Source: Branchiostoma floridae (taxonomy: Eukaryota; Chordata; Leptocardii; Amphioxiformes; Branchiostomatidae). From it: a DNA stretch of 64,000 nucleotides. The stretch spans positions 8,742,215-8,806,214 of the forward strand of contig NC_049990.1 of assembly GCF_000003815.2 (NCBI RefSeq), given 5' to 3'. A model generated the notes under the pieces. The model ran no database searches. It was not told the origin of the DNA and worked only from the letters and a program-made list of their open reading frames with translations. The translations under genes were made by a program, and so were the position numbers. Below, piece after piece: positions 33,407 through 64,000 of this stretch; the first letter of the stretch is position 1, and each line of letters starts with the position of its first letter.

Positions 33407-34762
33407 CCTTCCATAACCTATTGAACAATAACCGATAAAGAAACCACTTCGAAATTAACATAAATGTTTGTACCTTCACAATTGCACAGGCATTCAAAGT
33501 AAGTTACATTTTCATTTCTTACAATCACCTTGGGCATACCATGATTATGTCAGTGCCTGTGCCACTATGTGTAACTCTATACTCTATGTACATGGATAGA
33601 TGTGTTGGTTAGTACACAGGGTAGCGTACCTAGCTTCCAGCACAAACTTCAACACCAACGTAACAAACCGCAAGGTAAAATATCTTGTCGATATGAGAGT
33701 GTTTCAAATGCAACATCTAGCAATGTTATGGAAAGTTTGACAGTAGCTGGTGCACATTCTATACAGCAGGCACATGCTACTACAAATGTACCTTGTGCAC
33801 TGGCTACCTACCCTCTGTATCAAGTTCTGGAGAAGTCTGTTTCAAAAAGTAATGAACCATAGCATAGTGCACATCCCTCAGTTATCCTTTTGTCTACTGT
33901 ACTTTTAGTTAGACATCAAGTGAACATAACAAAATCCTTTCACAATGATCTTCAGTATGATTTCACAATGATCTTCAGCAATATTTGAAGATGGATGTGA
34001 GTTTCATGACAATGTTGAGTGTAGCACCTTACGTTACTGAGAACAGCACATTTTTGTCACCAAGTACAAAGGAAATAGTATTTGAATCTGGCACCATCTT
34101 GTGAATAGTCTTACCACCAAAAGTGTTCTTTTGCTACATTATCAATATTTTTTTTCAATTTGATACTAGTGGGTACATGTTCCAGTAGAAACATGATATT
34201 TTCTACAAGGATTTATGTACAATTCAACCACGGCTAAAAGCCTATGGTTCTGGGACTCTTGACAAACTGTCCACAAGACCTCAAAAATTCTCTCTTTGCC
34301 TTTGGTATGGTTCTCATAAAAGGATGCCATATCTTGCTAAATCTGTGCATCTTCAAAACAGTCTCAGAAATGCCACTGACTCCCTGCAAAACCTGAACTG
34401 AATCTTTCTTTCAAAACTAGGGAATCTAACACACTTTGGTCTTGGTACAAAGCACCCTTAACTTAGCAAGCCGCATTTGAGGCAAGCCATCAGGACTCTT
34501 TGCAGCAGTTTAAAATTGCTGTCTTCTGATGGCTGACATGCTCAAACAGCTGCTGTTTTCTTAACATTTACAGTAGGTATATTACCGAAAAAGCATCAGT
34601 ACTAGAATGATGCATCAAACCTACTATCTTTTCCTGATCTTCTTGCTTTCACTCTAAGACCACTTCACAATCATGGCACAATCATTGATCTTACTCAGTC
34701 AGTCTCCTCTGGTCTTGCACGCATCTGTCCTTGTGTCTGTGACATCTGGCTGATTCAGACAT

Positions 34763-54280
<19,518 letters not shown>

Positions 54281-55975
54281 GGTGACGCCGCGGGCTCAGG
54301 TAGGGGTGCTCGGTAAGAATTGAAGTGGCTTCCTTGGCGGGAATTTCCACGTAAGAGGCCCAGTCCTATCTATCCATACGCTTGTTGAGTATTTGTTTAC
54401 TATTTTCCAGCTACTTTGTAGCCAATAAGTATCTATTTACTACTTGCTATAGTACGGAGGGGCTTTTCAGAGAGGTCTACTCGCTGCAGCGCGCAAGGCG
54501 CTTCTGACTGAGACAGCGCTGTCCAGGGTATTTATAGTTTTCTAGCAAACGGGGTTTCCCGAGATGAAAATAAGGGATTTCCCGGGTTTGGAGCTTAAAT
54601 TCCATTGGTTAGCGTCATGGGTGCGTCATGGATTCGTTTCCGAGGAGGACACGAGTGGGTCACGACCACGCTCGGAGAAGCTTCGGGAAATTCCGGAGAG
54701 GCCCGAGAGTCGTCGGCCGCTGACGGGATCGGCCCAGTTCGCTGAGGACGACGTGCGCAGCAAGATGGTGGGGGATTTTGCTTGGAATAAATGGATTGTA
54801 TGTTACGAAATAAAGGGTGGGATTTTTACCAGATCTCGGGATCATTAGTTTAAAAGGACCCGATAGAAAGTAAGTGCGTTTATCGTAGACTTGATTGGTT
54901 ATTGTTTTGTTAGTCTAAGCGTCGTGGATTTGCTGAAAATTTGTCTGAAAGTCGATGCATTTTTGAGTATTGTCATAAGATTCAAAATGGCGAAGCATCG
55001 AATCGTAACAAAGCATCGCTTGACTGTACCGTTTGTCCCGTCTTTATTTGACTAATAAAATGCATGGAAGTACCTCAAAAACGTTGTCCGAGTTTTATGA
55101 AGCATCATTTTAAATCCCAATGTTTCATAGCGTTGTTAATTTGCTCATAAGTTAAGCTGAACGATCCCTTTCACGCCCAACCGCGCAGGTTATCTATGTT
55201 ATATGTGGATAACACTGTTAACAGCTTTCTGCCCAGTCCTTTCGCCTCTCCTTTTAAGGCGGTAAGGGAATTGACTTTTTAACAGATGGATACACATAGC
55301 CAGTTGCATACAGTCTGTGGACGACACAATAATTTTGCTTCCTTCCCCCCTCAGTTGACCAGACATGATGTAACCCCCCCCCCACCCAGTCTTCAAGCAG
55401 ATGTTAGGAAGAAAATAATGATTTCTAAAATCTTACACAATAAATTGCCCAGCTTCTTTAGCACCAAAAACGGGATGTACTAGGGGTGATTTACCAGGCC
55501 AATTCGTACCAAGCAATTACCTTTTTTCTGATAACTTATAGCTGCTGAGTCCCTTCAATTTGCGAAGAGAGGAAAAAAAGACTTGGCAGCAATAAATTAT
55601 GGCTTTGGATACCTAATTGGGCAGTGGCTGTCAGAGATTTCTACATACCTGTTTACCCCAACCTTTTGTCTAACAGCCCATAGTGTATATACAACGTGAA
55701 AGTACAAAATGTATACTGTTACGACATGTATGTTTAAACTTTATGTGGTCTAAGAATTCCTTTTCATACAGACTCTATTTTTCTAATGTTAACGTTACCA
55801 GATAGTGATATACTTTAATCTTGATTCTTAGAGGTTTAACACTGAGTAATTCATCAAAAAACAGAAAGTTATTCCTTAAAAGTGAACAATACCAAAAAAA
55901 TTAAGTGTACACTTATCAAAGGCCAAGGCAAGAAAGAGGACTTATATGTGATACAAATAAATCTTTAATAAACTT
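54281..55975. other. POLR2A promoter region and upstream intergenic DNA
   Basis: CpG-rich and GC-richer than its surroundings to about 54790, as expected for a housekeeping promoter. A CCAAT box in minus orientation lies near 54602. A plus-strand frame at 54564-54848 has no recognisable domain. A divergent transcript starting there is possible but not supported. A C-homopolymer (about 54028-54040) lies inside intron 1, on the other side of exon 1. Confidence 0.4.
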
Positions 55976-58900
55976 TTATTCAGTAAACATATACATGTAC
56001 ACCCCAGCAGCTTTGTTACCATTCACAGTGTGTGTGAATAAAATTCAAAGATATTACTTATTATTTAACTGTTAAACATGATATTACTATCAGTAAATTT
56101 CATCAAATTCACTGCATGCCAGTGTCCACTGAGGTGGGCCATCATACTTGTTCCTCACACTATGGCTCACAGTTTCAGTAAATTGATAGGAAAAGGTAGC
56201 AGTTTCTCAAGCAACTGGATACTGACAAAAGACATTGAATGCTGTGTGAAACGTCTGACTGTTTCCAAATTCCATCCAGTTGCTTGAGTAGCTGTTATCT
56301 TCTGAAGCTTATTACCTGGGCATCTAACCTTCATCAAAGTAATTGAAAGAACTGTTGAAGTCATCTGTCGGTGGGATGGGGAGATAAAATAAACTTGTTG
56401 AGGGATATTGAGTAGTGTGATACCAAGTCAAGAGTGTACAAACAACAACTTGTACTTGTAGTACATAACTTTGTCAGTAATAAGTCACCCCTGCCCCAAT
56501 GCTTTGGAAACAAGTATATGACAACCAGTATGGCTACCAGGGCAATACCAGTACAGTGCCAAACTTTGAGTTTGAAAATTTAATGTAAAACAATATGATG
56601 GATGGGAAGAAAATTGTGCATATTCACAACCAGAAAATTTGTATACTCAAAAGTAAGGAGCTTTTATCAACTTGATGAGAGCTCTTTGCTCTATTAGTAT
56701 TAAAGCTATACAAACTTTTTCCTCAGACACGCATTGATTTTCTCCCCTCTAAGCATTTATATCTTTATTTAAATCCAGGACCCATGGCAACAGATTTACA
56801 TTTGTAACTGGTGACACTGGCTTCAAAGTTTTTAAATGTGAAAAGTTCAAATTTAATTTAGGGCTGCAAATGAGGAAATATATTTCCTGGTAAATCTATG
56901 TAACATTTGTCTTGATAGCACACAGTCAATGGCATTGCTGGACAGGGACATTGCGTTGTATAATCTTTTCAAACCATTCTCAAAGCTTAACAATGTAACA
57001 AGTGCAAAACATGACTGAAATTGAACACATATACAAAGGTACATGTATATGGTAGTAAATGTACTACCTCAAGACTAATCAGATAAGTTTGTATTCTCAC
57101 CAGGCATGGATACAGTGATACAAAGCTTTAACTAACCTGTAACATGTACATTTAATTTTAATATACTAGTATATCTTGCAAACTTTTCCTTGTCGAGTGA
57201 CAAAAGGCTCTAGTATTTACAGCATGTATACTGGCACAGAGTGACCTAACTAACATATACCTTTATCTTTCTCTTTGACACAAAATGACTCTTTATCCTT
57301 CATTTAAAGTTGACAATGACTACTCATGTACATGTGGATGCCTGTAATGTAATGACTTTCATTTTAAATTCCTTTCAATATTGTTATTCTGTTCGTAAAT
57401 GCTACTTGATACAATATGAAGTTGTCCATCTTGCAACATAAAAAAAAGGAAGAACATGGTGTGTTACAAAGAACATGGTGTGTTACGCCCAGGGGCGGTT
57501 ATACCGGCTATATAGATTCAGAACATATCTTTCACCCCAATGTACGATTTAGTAACTACTGGAGTCTACTCAACTTCATGTACATCATAATCTCAGAACT
57601 CATGTAAAGCATGTAACAGCAATTTGTAATACAGTGGCAATTTTACACATCAAAGGCCACACAGTTCATATGTTCGTCATTATTTCACTACCATGAAATT
57701 AAAACCCTGCAAACATATCCTCACTTGTACAGTATTTTCCCAGCCTATGGTAAAGACTAAGCCAGCAAGAGAAAAACAGAAAACATGGCCAGATCTACTA
57801 CCTTTCTAGACAAACTCCCTTCTATGGCAAACTCCCTTTCCTGGCATAAGAGAACCTTAGAGAGAATTGAAAATCGTGCCCCCCCCCCCCCCAAATAAAA
57901 GCCAATTCCACATATTGAAGTTTCATTTAATACATATTGCCCCATGTAGTCATTTTGTAGTAGATAATGTATATCAAACTTGTAACCAAATGTACAAGAC
58001 ATACAAGTCTCCACGAGTGCTTTTATCAATTATAGACTTTCAGAATGTCATTGCAATACTCAAGGACGTCCTTGCAATACTGTAACAATTAAAAGTCAAT
58101 CATTATAGGCACATTTTTAGTATGAAAACACACTTGTCTGCAGAATCGCAGAAAACATGTTACAACATTTACACACCTAGTGCCAATTTCAAACTGAGAA
58201 AATTAAATTTTTGTCCACAAGAAAACCAGCCAATGCATCTTATGCCACCTATATATCTACACATACAAATCTATCCATTGAATTTTATAATGGTGATATT
58301 ATTTTCGTTACAGGAACAATCATATTCTCATCTGGAATCTCCACAACAAAATATGCATTGGAACTGTAATACCTATCCATTAAAATAGCAATCTCCCTAC
58401 AAGAAATTTCTGAAATAAATGTAAAATTTAAAACACAATGTCAATAGCTTACATGTAAAAGTTCTAGCAAGTTCTGTTAATTAATAAGTGATATGCAACA
58501 AAGCTAAGTCTACTAAGTCAATAATGCAACAATTATTGTAATTTAGATAGCAACTGCCAATTTGACCCATATTAAGGAATATTTAAGACAATACAGCACT
58601 GTCAATGATTTTTATAAAATATCTGCTGAACATAGAAATAACATCACATGTAAGACTAGGAAAATACTAGTATACACAAAAGGGGACGAAATACAAGTGT
58701 AGCAATGGGCACTCTAGACTACATCACTTATAATGAAAGACTGGTATGTTATGAGTGGTTGTTTATCAGAATCCAGCAACATGGTTTGTAAATTTAGCAT
58801 TGGTAGCAGTCTTTGGCCTGCATTTCCAACATAATTGTCAAGATCTAATTTGCAACTGCCGTTTTCTGATTGCTACCATTTTCCAGTACTGTAATTTACT

Positions 58901-59099
58901 AGCCTCGCTGAGGGATGCTAGAAGAGGACATTGTGGTGCTCAAAACTTGCTGCTTGGCACCATATGCCATTTTGGTGACCTCAGTTGTGCACTGTGTTAC
59001 ACATCAATATGAAAACCCCAACCAGAGACTGCTACCATAATTTGTAGAATGTACAATGTACGTTAAGGCTTCAAGCGCTGTAACATATGCAGTGGTTTC
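55976..59099 (-). other. Presumed 3' untranslated region of the AKAP gene
   Basis: No coding sequence seen downstream of the stop at 59100. AATAAA candidates on the minus strand lie at about 56763 and 55976, so the untranslated region could reach 2.3-3.1 kb. It holds the third copy of a dispersed repeat (about 56180-56340, here with an imperfect hairpin of CAAGCAACTGGAT and ATCCAGTTGCTTG), a C-homopolymer at about 57877-57891 and a decayed MITE relative near 57630-57730. Confidence 0.4.
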
Positions 59100-62000
59100 T
59101 CACTCCCTTTCCATCAGATAAGAAAACAAGTTTTCAAGGGCTGGTGCCGTGTCTTGTGTTTTCTTAGAGACTGGTGGTCTTGTCCTCTCAGCATACTCTT
59201 GCACTGCTTGGCACAAGTCAGCTACCAGCCAGCCTCTACCTCTCAACTGTTCACAAACCTCTTCAAGCTGTTATAAGATGAAGACAGAAGGCAAACAATG
59301 AGCATTAGTTTTACAGAATGATGTTCTACAAAGTAAGTGCCAATTAAAGCCTGATCCCATGGCCCCATCCCACATCCACCAAAACATAGAATGCAAAAGA
59401 AGTTTATGCAAACATTTGAGGGACATGCAGTCATTATCTTTCATTTGGCAATCCATCCATAATATGTACTTGCCATGGCCTTACAACGGAAAACATACAA
59501 GTACCTGCTCTAAAGAGTTTATATGATTTATGTATCTATATACCTGTTCAACATCCTTGTTTCCGAAGGTGTAGTAAAGGAGTTCAGGTGCGTCAGCATG
59601 TGAGGCAGCCATCCACTGCAACATGGCCTTTAGCTGTGGGTCACCACCGAAGGCACCACATCCCCAGTTCCCTGTACACACAATTTCTATTAATGTTGGA
59701 TAAATGTAAGGTAACAATTAGGCAATGCAAAATCAGGCCTAGGAAAATTTATGACAAGGAAAATTTATGGCATTGTGTTTCCAATTACAAAACTAAAATG
59801 CAATCAGCATACTGGTATCTCCATATTTTGTTTTACAGATAAACATTGTACAAGTACCTTTTTTATTGCAACAGAAATTAACGGGGGCCGCCCTAAGACG
59901 GTCCCCGTCGTAAGACGGAACGGGTTTTTTGCTGATCTTATTATCCATAAGTACACCGTGTTTGTTGCCACTGACTATGCTGATTACAAAGGTAAATAAA
60001 CCAAGTCCATGCACACAGCTTTAATTTGCATTCCAAGTATACTTTAACATATTTACTTCATGTTTTTTAAAAAACAGAATTCTAACAGTAATGTTGACAG
60101 TGCTGAATCACTGCGGTCACCGGCCTCTGCGTATTGGTGGCTCGTGTCGCTAACATTACGAACTCTTTCAAGCAGTCACACAACTGCCATGATACACATA
60201 AATAAAGCTCCATAAAACACTATGAATATGGGTCTTCAAATGTCTGTTGATTAGAAAAGCAACCAAAAGGAAGCGACATAAACATTGCCACCATTGTACT
60301 CCCAAGGGAGTGTGGCCGAGAAGGTGACAGACTAGAGTACGCTCCAAAGATTTATTTGACTGTAACAAATGATTCGTGCTGTCTATGAAAATAAGACTTG
60401 ATAGAGAGATGTAGATGATATTTTCATATAATCAGACCAAGTTTTGTTGATTTTAGCGGTGTCTTTTTTTCGTAATGGTTNNNNNNNNNNNNNNNNNNNN
60501 NNNNNNNNNNNNNNNNNNNNNNNNNNNNNNNNNNNNNNNNNNNNNNNNNNNNNNNNNNNNNNNNNNNNNNNNNNNNNNNNAAACATCAGCTGGATTGTTC
60601 TAGGTACAGCCTTCCTCATGTGAGACAAGAAGTACATACAGTCACGATTTTACTGTCAAAAGAAAGCTAAAATATCATATTATTAATTTTTTTTCTGTGT
60701 ACTTAAATTTACCACTTACTTCTGAAGAAAGCAAAATGTAAAAAAAAGCGTACCGAGTTAGGCACACTTTCCAGCGTAGCACAAAATTGGAAGGTTACAT
60801 ACACGAAATTGTCTCACAGTGTTTGCCGCTTGTAACATGCAGCGCGAAAGGTCCATGAACCACATGAATGCATTTCTTATTCAAGTATGTTGTTCAAATC
60901 TATGTGTAAAAAATTCAGTCATCAAAATTTGACCACTCTCAGGCAACTAGCGATGGAGCGCCATGAGTTTGAGCGCAAGAAAAAGCGTACCGTGTTGGGG
61001 CACCTCCCGTTAGGAGATCTTGTTGGAAACCAATGCTACAACATTTTTTGTTCTCAGACATCAGATCGAAAATTTCACGTCCCTTGACAGTAGTTTTACT
61101 AATTGAGTCATACAGTACCTGTGGCAATTGGTCTCCTGCCTTCAGCTGTTGTTCCAGCCTGCCTCTGCACAGAGTCCATTGCACGATTGAGAATATCAGA
61201 AGCAACATTTTCACAGAAACTGTTCATACTTGGCAACGAGTGTGATCTCTGAGAAGTTCGCAACAAGTCAACGTCCCCTGAAGGAATGATTTGTGATGAG
61301 AAGTGATCCGAGTCTGGTGGGACGTGGCTGAGATAGGGTTCTTTCCCAATCTGCAACAATTCTTCGCCTTGACTTTGTACACTGCATGGACTGGGTATGT
61401 CTCCTACGGCGCAAAAACTACCACCCTCTGGAGAAGTGAGAGTGTGGCCATTTTCAGGCTTTTGGGGATCACCGACAGCACAATATGCTGTCGTTACAAT
61501 GGCACAGGCCATACAGTCCGCAAACATCTCCAAGTTTGAAACATTTTGCATTCCGCTGTCTGCTTCAGTGTGCAGGTCACTTGTCAGTGTGATGTCCTCA
61601 AGAGGATACCACGTGGAGCATTCGTCTGAACTGATGGAGGAGGTCTCGTCACCAGCTTCGTTATTGGAGGTCATTTCTTGAGGTTGAGAGGTGCCATCAT
61701 GGCCTGACTCATCCTGACTGGTTTCCCGTCCTGCCAAGGCAAATAGGCTTGGAACTGTTCTAGATACTTCACCTCTTAACATTGCTGGCACTAACTGACC
61801 ATCATCACATGTTCCGCGGATGTCCTGAGCAAGTGATGAAGAAACCTCGTGTTGTTTTCCCAAAGACCATTTAGAGGCACGCATATGGGAGGTTTCTTCG
61901 AAGGCAGAAACCATGACATCCTGGGTTAAACATTCAGCCAGGTTTGAGATGGAAGAATTCTCCATGCCACTATCACTTACTGTGTCTAAGACTGCTATGC

Positions 62001-64000
62001 TTGCAGAGGAGTATTCCGACTCTGTGGAAGGGAATCTGTCAGTATCCAGTCGAAAAACTGAGGAAAGCATTTTCAACCCCGGCCCTGGGTCCTCCGTTAA
62101 CTCTTCTATTGAAGGAGAACTGAGGATCTCTATGCTTCCTGTTGAGCTGATCATAGACTCTGACATCACGTTGGTAACGAACCTCCCCACAGCCGACTGG
62201 ACAATGTTGCTGGCCAGAACTGTGGACAGTTCCTCTACGGATGTAGTTTTGGCTGTGATGCTACCAAGTTCGGCCCCAGTACACTCTTCTGGGCTGACAA
62301 TGCCTATGCTGCTACTGGATGGACTCGAGCCGTGCTCATACATCCCAACGCCCCCTACTGACTTGAATGGGAACTTCTGGTCCTCGGGTGTCGGGGTGTT
62401 ACCGAGGATATCAAAACTGCTAGCCGAGCTCAAGACTGAGTCTCCCATACCGGCATATACTTGTCTATGTACAAGACCTTGTTTGGTAGGGGTGCTGACG
62501 TCAGAGCTCGGTGACAGGTCATGCGCGATCTCCACACTGCTCGTGGAAAACTGCATCCGGTCATCAACCCCAAAAGGACCAGTGGCGACAGTCGTCTCCT
62601 CTTCACTATCATCAGATGAAGTGCACCTCTCCACTGAGGAACTTGATATCCTGGAACTAGACGATCTCGAATCCCTTTCGTGTAACACGTCGAAGCTGCT
62701 AGTAGAGCTGGGTATCGACTTGGAGTCAAAGGAAAGACCTCCCCCATGAAACTTTGGCTGTAATTCCTCCAACACTGAGCCGATGATTCCAGTCACCACC
62801 TGTTCTGAGAAGTTCTCTACACTTGAACTCTTGGCCCCTGAGAATGCTTCTTTCTTGGCAATATTTAAGATGTCTTCCACTAGGGCTTCAGAATATCTTT
62901 CTATGTGGTGTGTGCCCGAGACTTCTCCATTGCTTATAACACTGATACTGCTGGAGGAACTCACACAGGATGGGCAACCTCTGCCCAGAGACCCCATGAG
63001 ATTCAAGTCATCGTGTGCCACCTCACAGAAACTGTCCGAGGACTGCTGCGAAGGTAACTCTGAGCTGCTGATGATACTGATACTGCTATCTGTGGTTGGA
63101 CTCTCGTCATACAGATCCACTGCAATCTTGGGTCTGTTCAGGACATTGTCCAGCACTTCTTGTACCACGTTCTCTGCATACTTTTCCACAGTGTTACCCA
63201 AATCCAGGACAGGGTCATCTTTGCCAACACTTTCGTGCACACTACCCAGGGCATCCTGTAGAATGGAGGAGGACAGCTTATGGGCAATGTGCTCAGCAGC
63301 ATGTTGTGTGGTCACCTCTTGTTCTACAAGATGTTCTGCAACAGCATTGATAATGTCTTTGGACATTTCTTCAGCTATCTTTTCATAGCTGGCAGTGATG
63401 GAGTTTCTTGACATCAGTAGGCAACCTTCCAGTACATCGGGAGTTAGGGTATCGACAAGAGAATCTGAAAATGTACACGGTAAACTTTGGCGCTTGCCTC
63501 TTCTACCTGGTAGAGGATCCTCGGATATGCTTGGCATACTCCCTCGTCGGGATGATGTCATTTTTGTCGAAATACCAGCTTCAGTCAGAGTTGAAGTTCT
63601 GGTCACGACAGTGTCAGATGTGCACGAGATGTTTCGGAAGGTGGACCTTTTGTCGGTCACTCCCCTTCCCTGTGGGGTCATCCCACTTTCTCCGCTCTTT
63701 TCAGGCAATGAGGATAGAGAATTGTTGATGATATCTCCAGCTAGGTCACTTGCAAACCTGTTAACTCTGTGTGGGCTCCCTCCAGCACTCAAGCCGTTTT
63801 TTGACGGACTGTTAGGAAAGTTGTGTGCTTGGCTTGTGTCCTCTTCTCGACTGGTGTGTTCTTTTAAACTGCTGCTTCTTGGGCGGCTTACTGAACTGAT
63901 GTTACGCCAAACATTGCCAACAGAGATGTGTGGCTCAGACCTCCTTCCAGCCCTACCATGTTTGCTGCCTTCATTCAATACTGGGAAACTTTCTGGACAG
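59100..64000 (-). CDS. AKAP11/SPHKAP-like A-kinase anchoring protein with a PARG-like C-terminus (5' end off the right edge)
   Basis: Exons 61119 to beyond 64000, 59544-59671 and 59100-59267 join in phase and end in TGA at 59100-59102, at least 1050 residues. The long exon is Ser-rich and disordered. About ten amphipathic helices punctuate it, of the type bound by PKA regulatory subunits (for example [41 protein letters not shown]). Human AKAP11 and SPHKAP share the giant exon, the multiple helices and the C-terminal LQWIAAS and W.VGD..HAVVQY motifs. Here these read LQWMAAS and [13 protein letters not shown], with LFSYLME near the end. The joined exons read [14 protein letters not shown], the PARG signature loop. 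PARG's catalytic GGG...QEE motif is absent in the window. The protein presumably anchors PKA at membranes. AKAP11 against SPHKAP orthology is not resolved. The frame has no ATG before the edge. Confidence 0.78.
60481..60580. other. Assembly gap (100 N)
   Basis: Run of N inside the AKAP gene intron 59672-61118. The rest of this intron shows no coding sequence. A short AAAAAGCGTACCG motif occurs twice (about 60738 and 60978). Confidence 0.99.

Noticed and set aside
54564..54848. Plus-strand 94-residue gene divergent from POLR2A
   Set aside because: No domain, no clear splice pattern, and it lies in GC-rich promoter DNA where frames stay open by chance.
59100..59671. Separate PARG gene
   Set aside because: Only the loop and C-terminal helices are present, the exon phase fits the AKAP exon exactly, and the tail matches AKAP11/SPHKAP better than PARG. 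The catalytic GGG...QEE signature is absent in the window.
61913..62749. 278-residue plus-strand frame opposite the AKAP exon
   Set aside because: It is a frame shadow of the Ser-rich minus-strand coding sequence, has no recognisable domain, and the minus frame continues well beyond it on both sides.

Overview
The window is eukaryotic nuclear DNA with split genes, canonical GT-AG introns and dense small transposons, plus three 100-base assembly gaps. The RPB1 sequence, the LRR-Ig receptor and the mosaic secreted proteins together point to an invertebrate deuterostome, most likely amphioxus (Branchiostoma). That assignment is an inference. Every gene recognised lies on the minus strand.

Layout from left to right. 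(1) 97-8097: a secreted mosaic serine protease (signal peptide, two Ig domains, a trypsin domain with a complete triad, then EGF repeats) running off the left edge. (2) 8905-9410: a decayed copy of the cytoplasmic tail of the receptor at 29-32 kb. (3) 10578-12043: an intronless TPR-Fic protein related to FICD, followed by a broken copy of its C-terminus. (4) 12559-20075: a secreted LDLa/threonine-rich protein built from a tandemly amplified three-exon cassette, with a TATA box and extra copies of its first exon and promoter nearby. (5) 20.6-28 kb: transposon territory, including an R2-like LINE fragment, TIR elements and degenerate tandem repeats. (6) 28806-32024: an intronless LRR-Ig transmembrane receptor whose 620-residue tail carries a tandem tyrosine-motif array. 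(7) 34763-54280: the complete RNA polymerase II largest subunit (POLR2A/RPB1), 27 coding exons assembled in phase to 1983 residues with a CTD of 51 heptads. Three of its introns hold copies of one box C/D snoRNA. (8) 59100 to the right edge: the C-terminal part of an AKAP11/SPHKAP-like A-kinase anchoring protein, whose last exons carry a PARG-like sequence.

POLR2A and its intronic snoRNAs are housekeeping genes. The protease, the LDLa protein and the LRR-Ig receptor are extracellular or cell-surface proteins of kinds that diversify quickly, and all three show recent exon, repeat or locus duplication. I do not see one operon-like system. The observations I rate most interesting are the PARG-like tail of the AKAP, the triplicated snoRNA with an invariant 18S-complementary guide, the YxN array in the LRR-Ig tail, the Fic protein with an eroded inhibitory segment, and the triplicated splice acceptor inside POLR2A.

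Exon boundaries were set by hand from splice signals and reading-frame phase. No database search was run.
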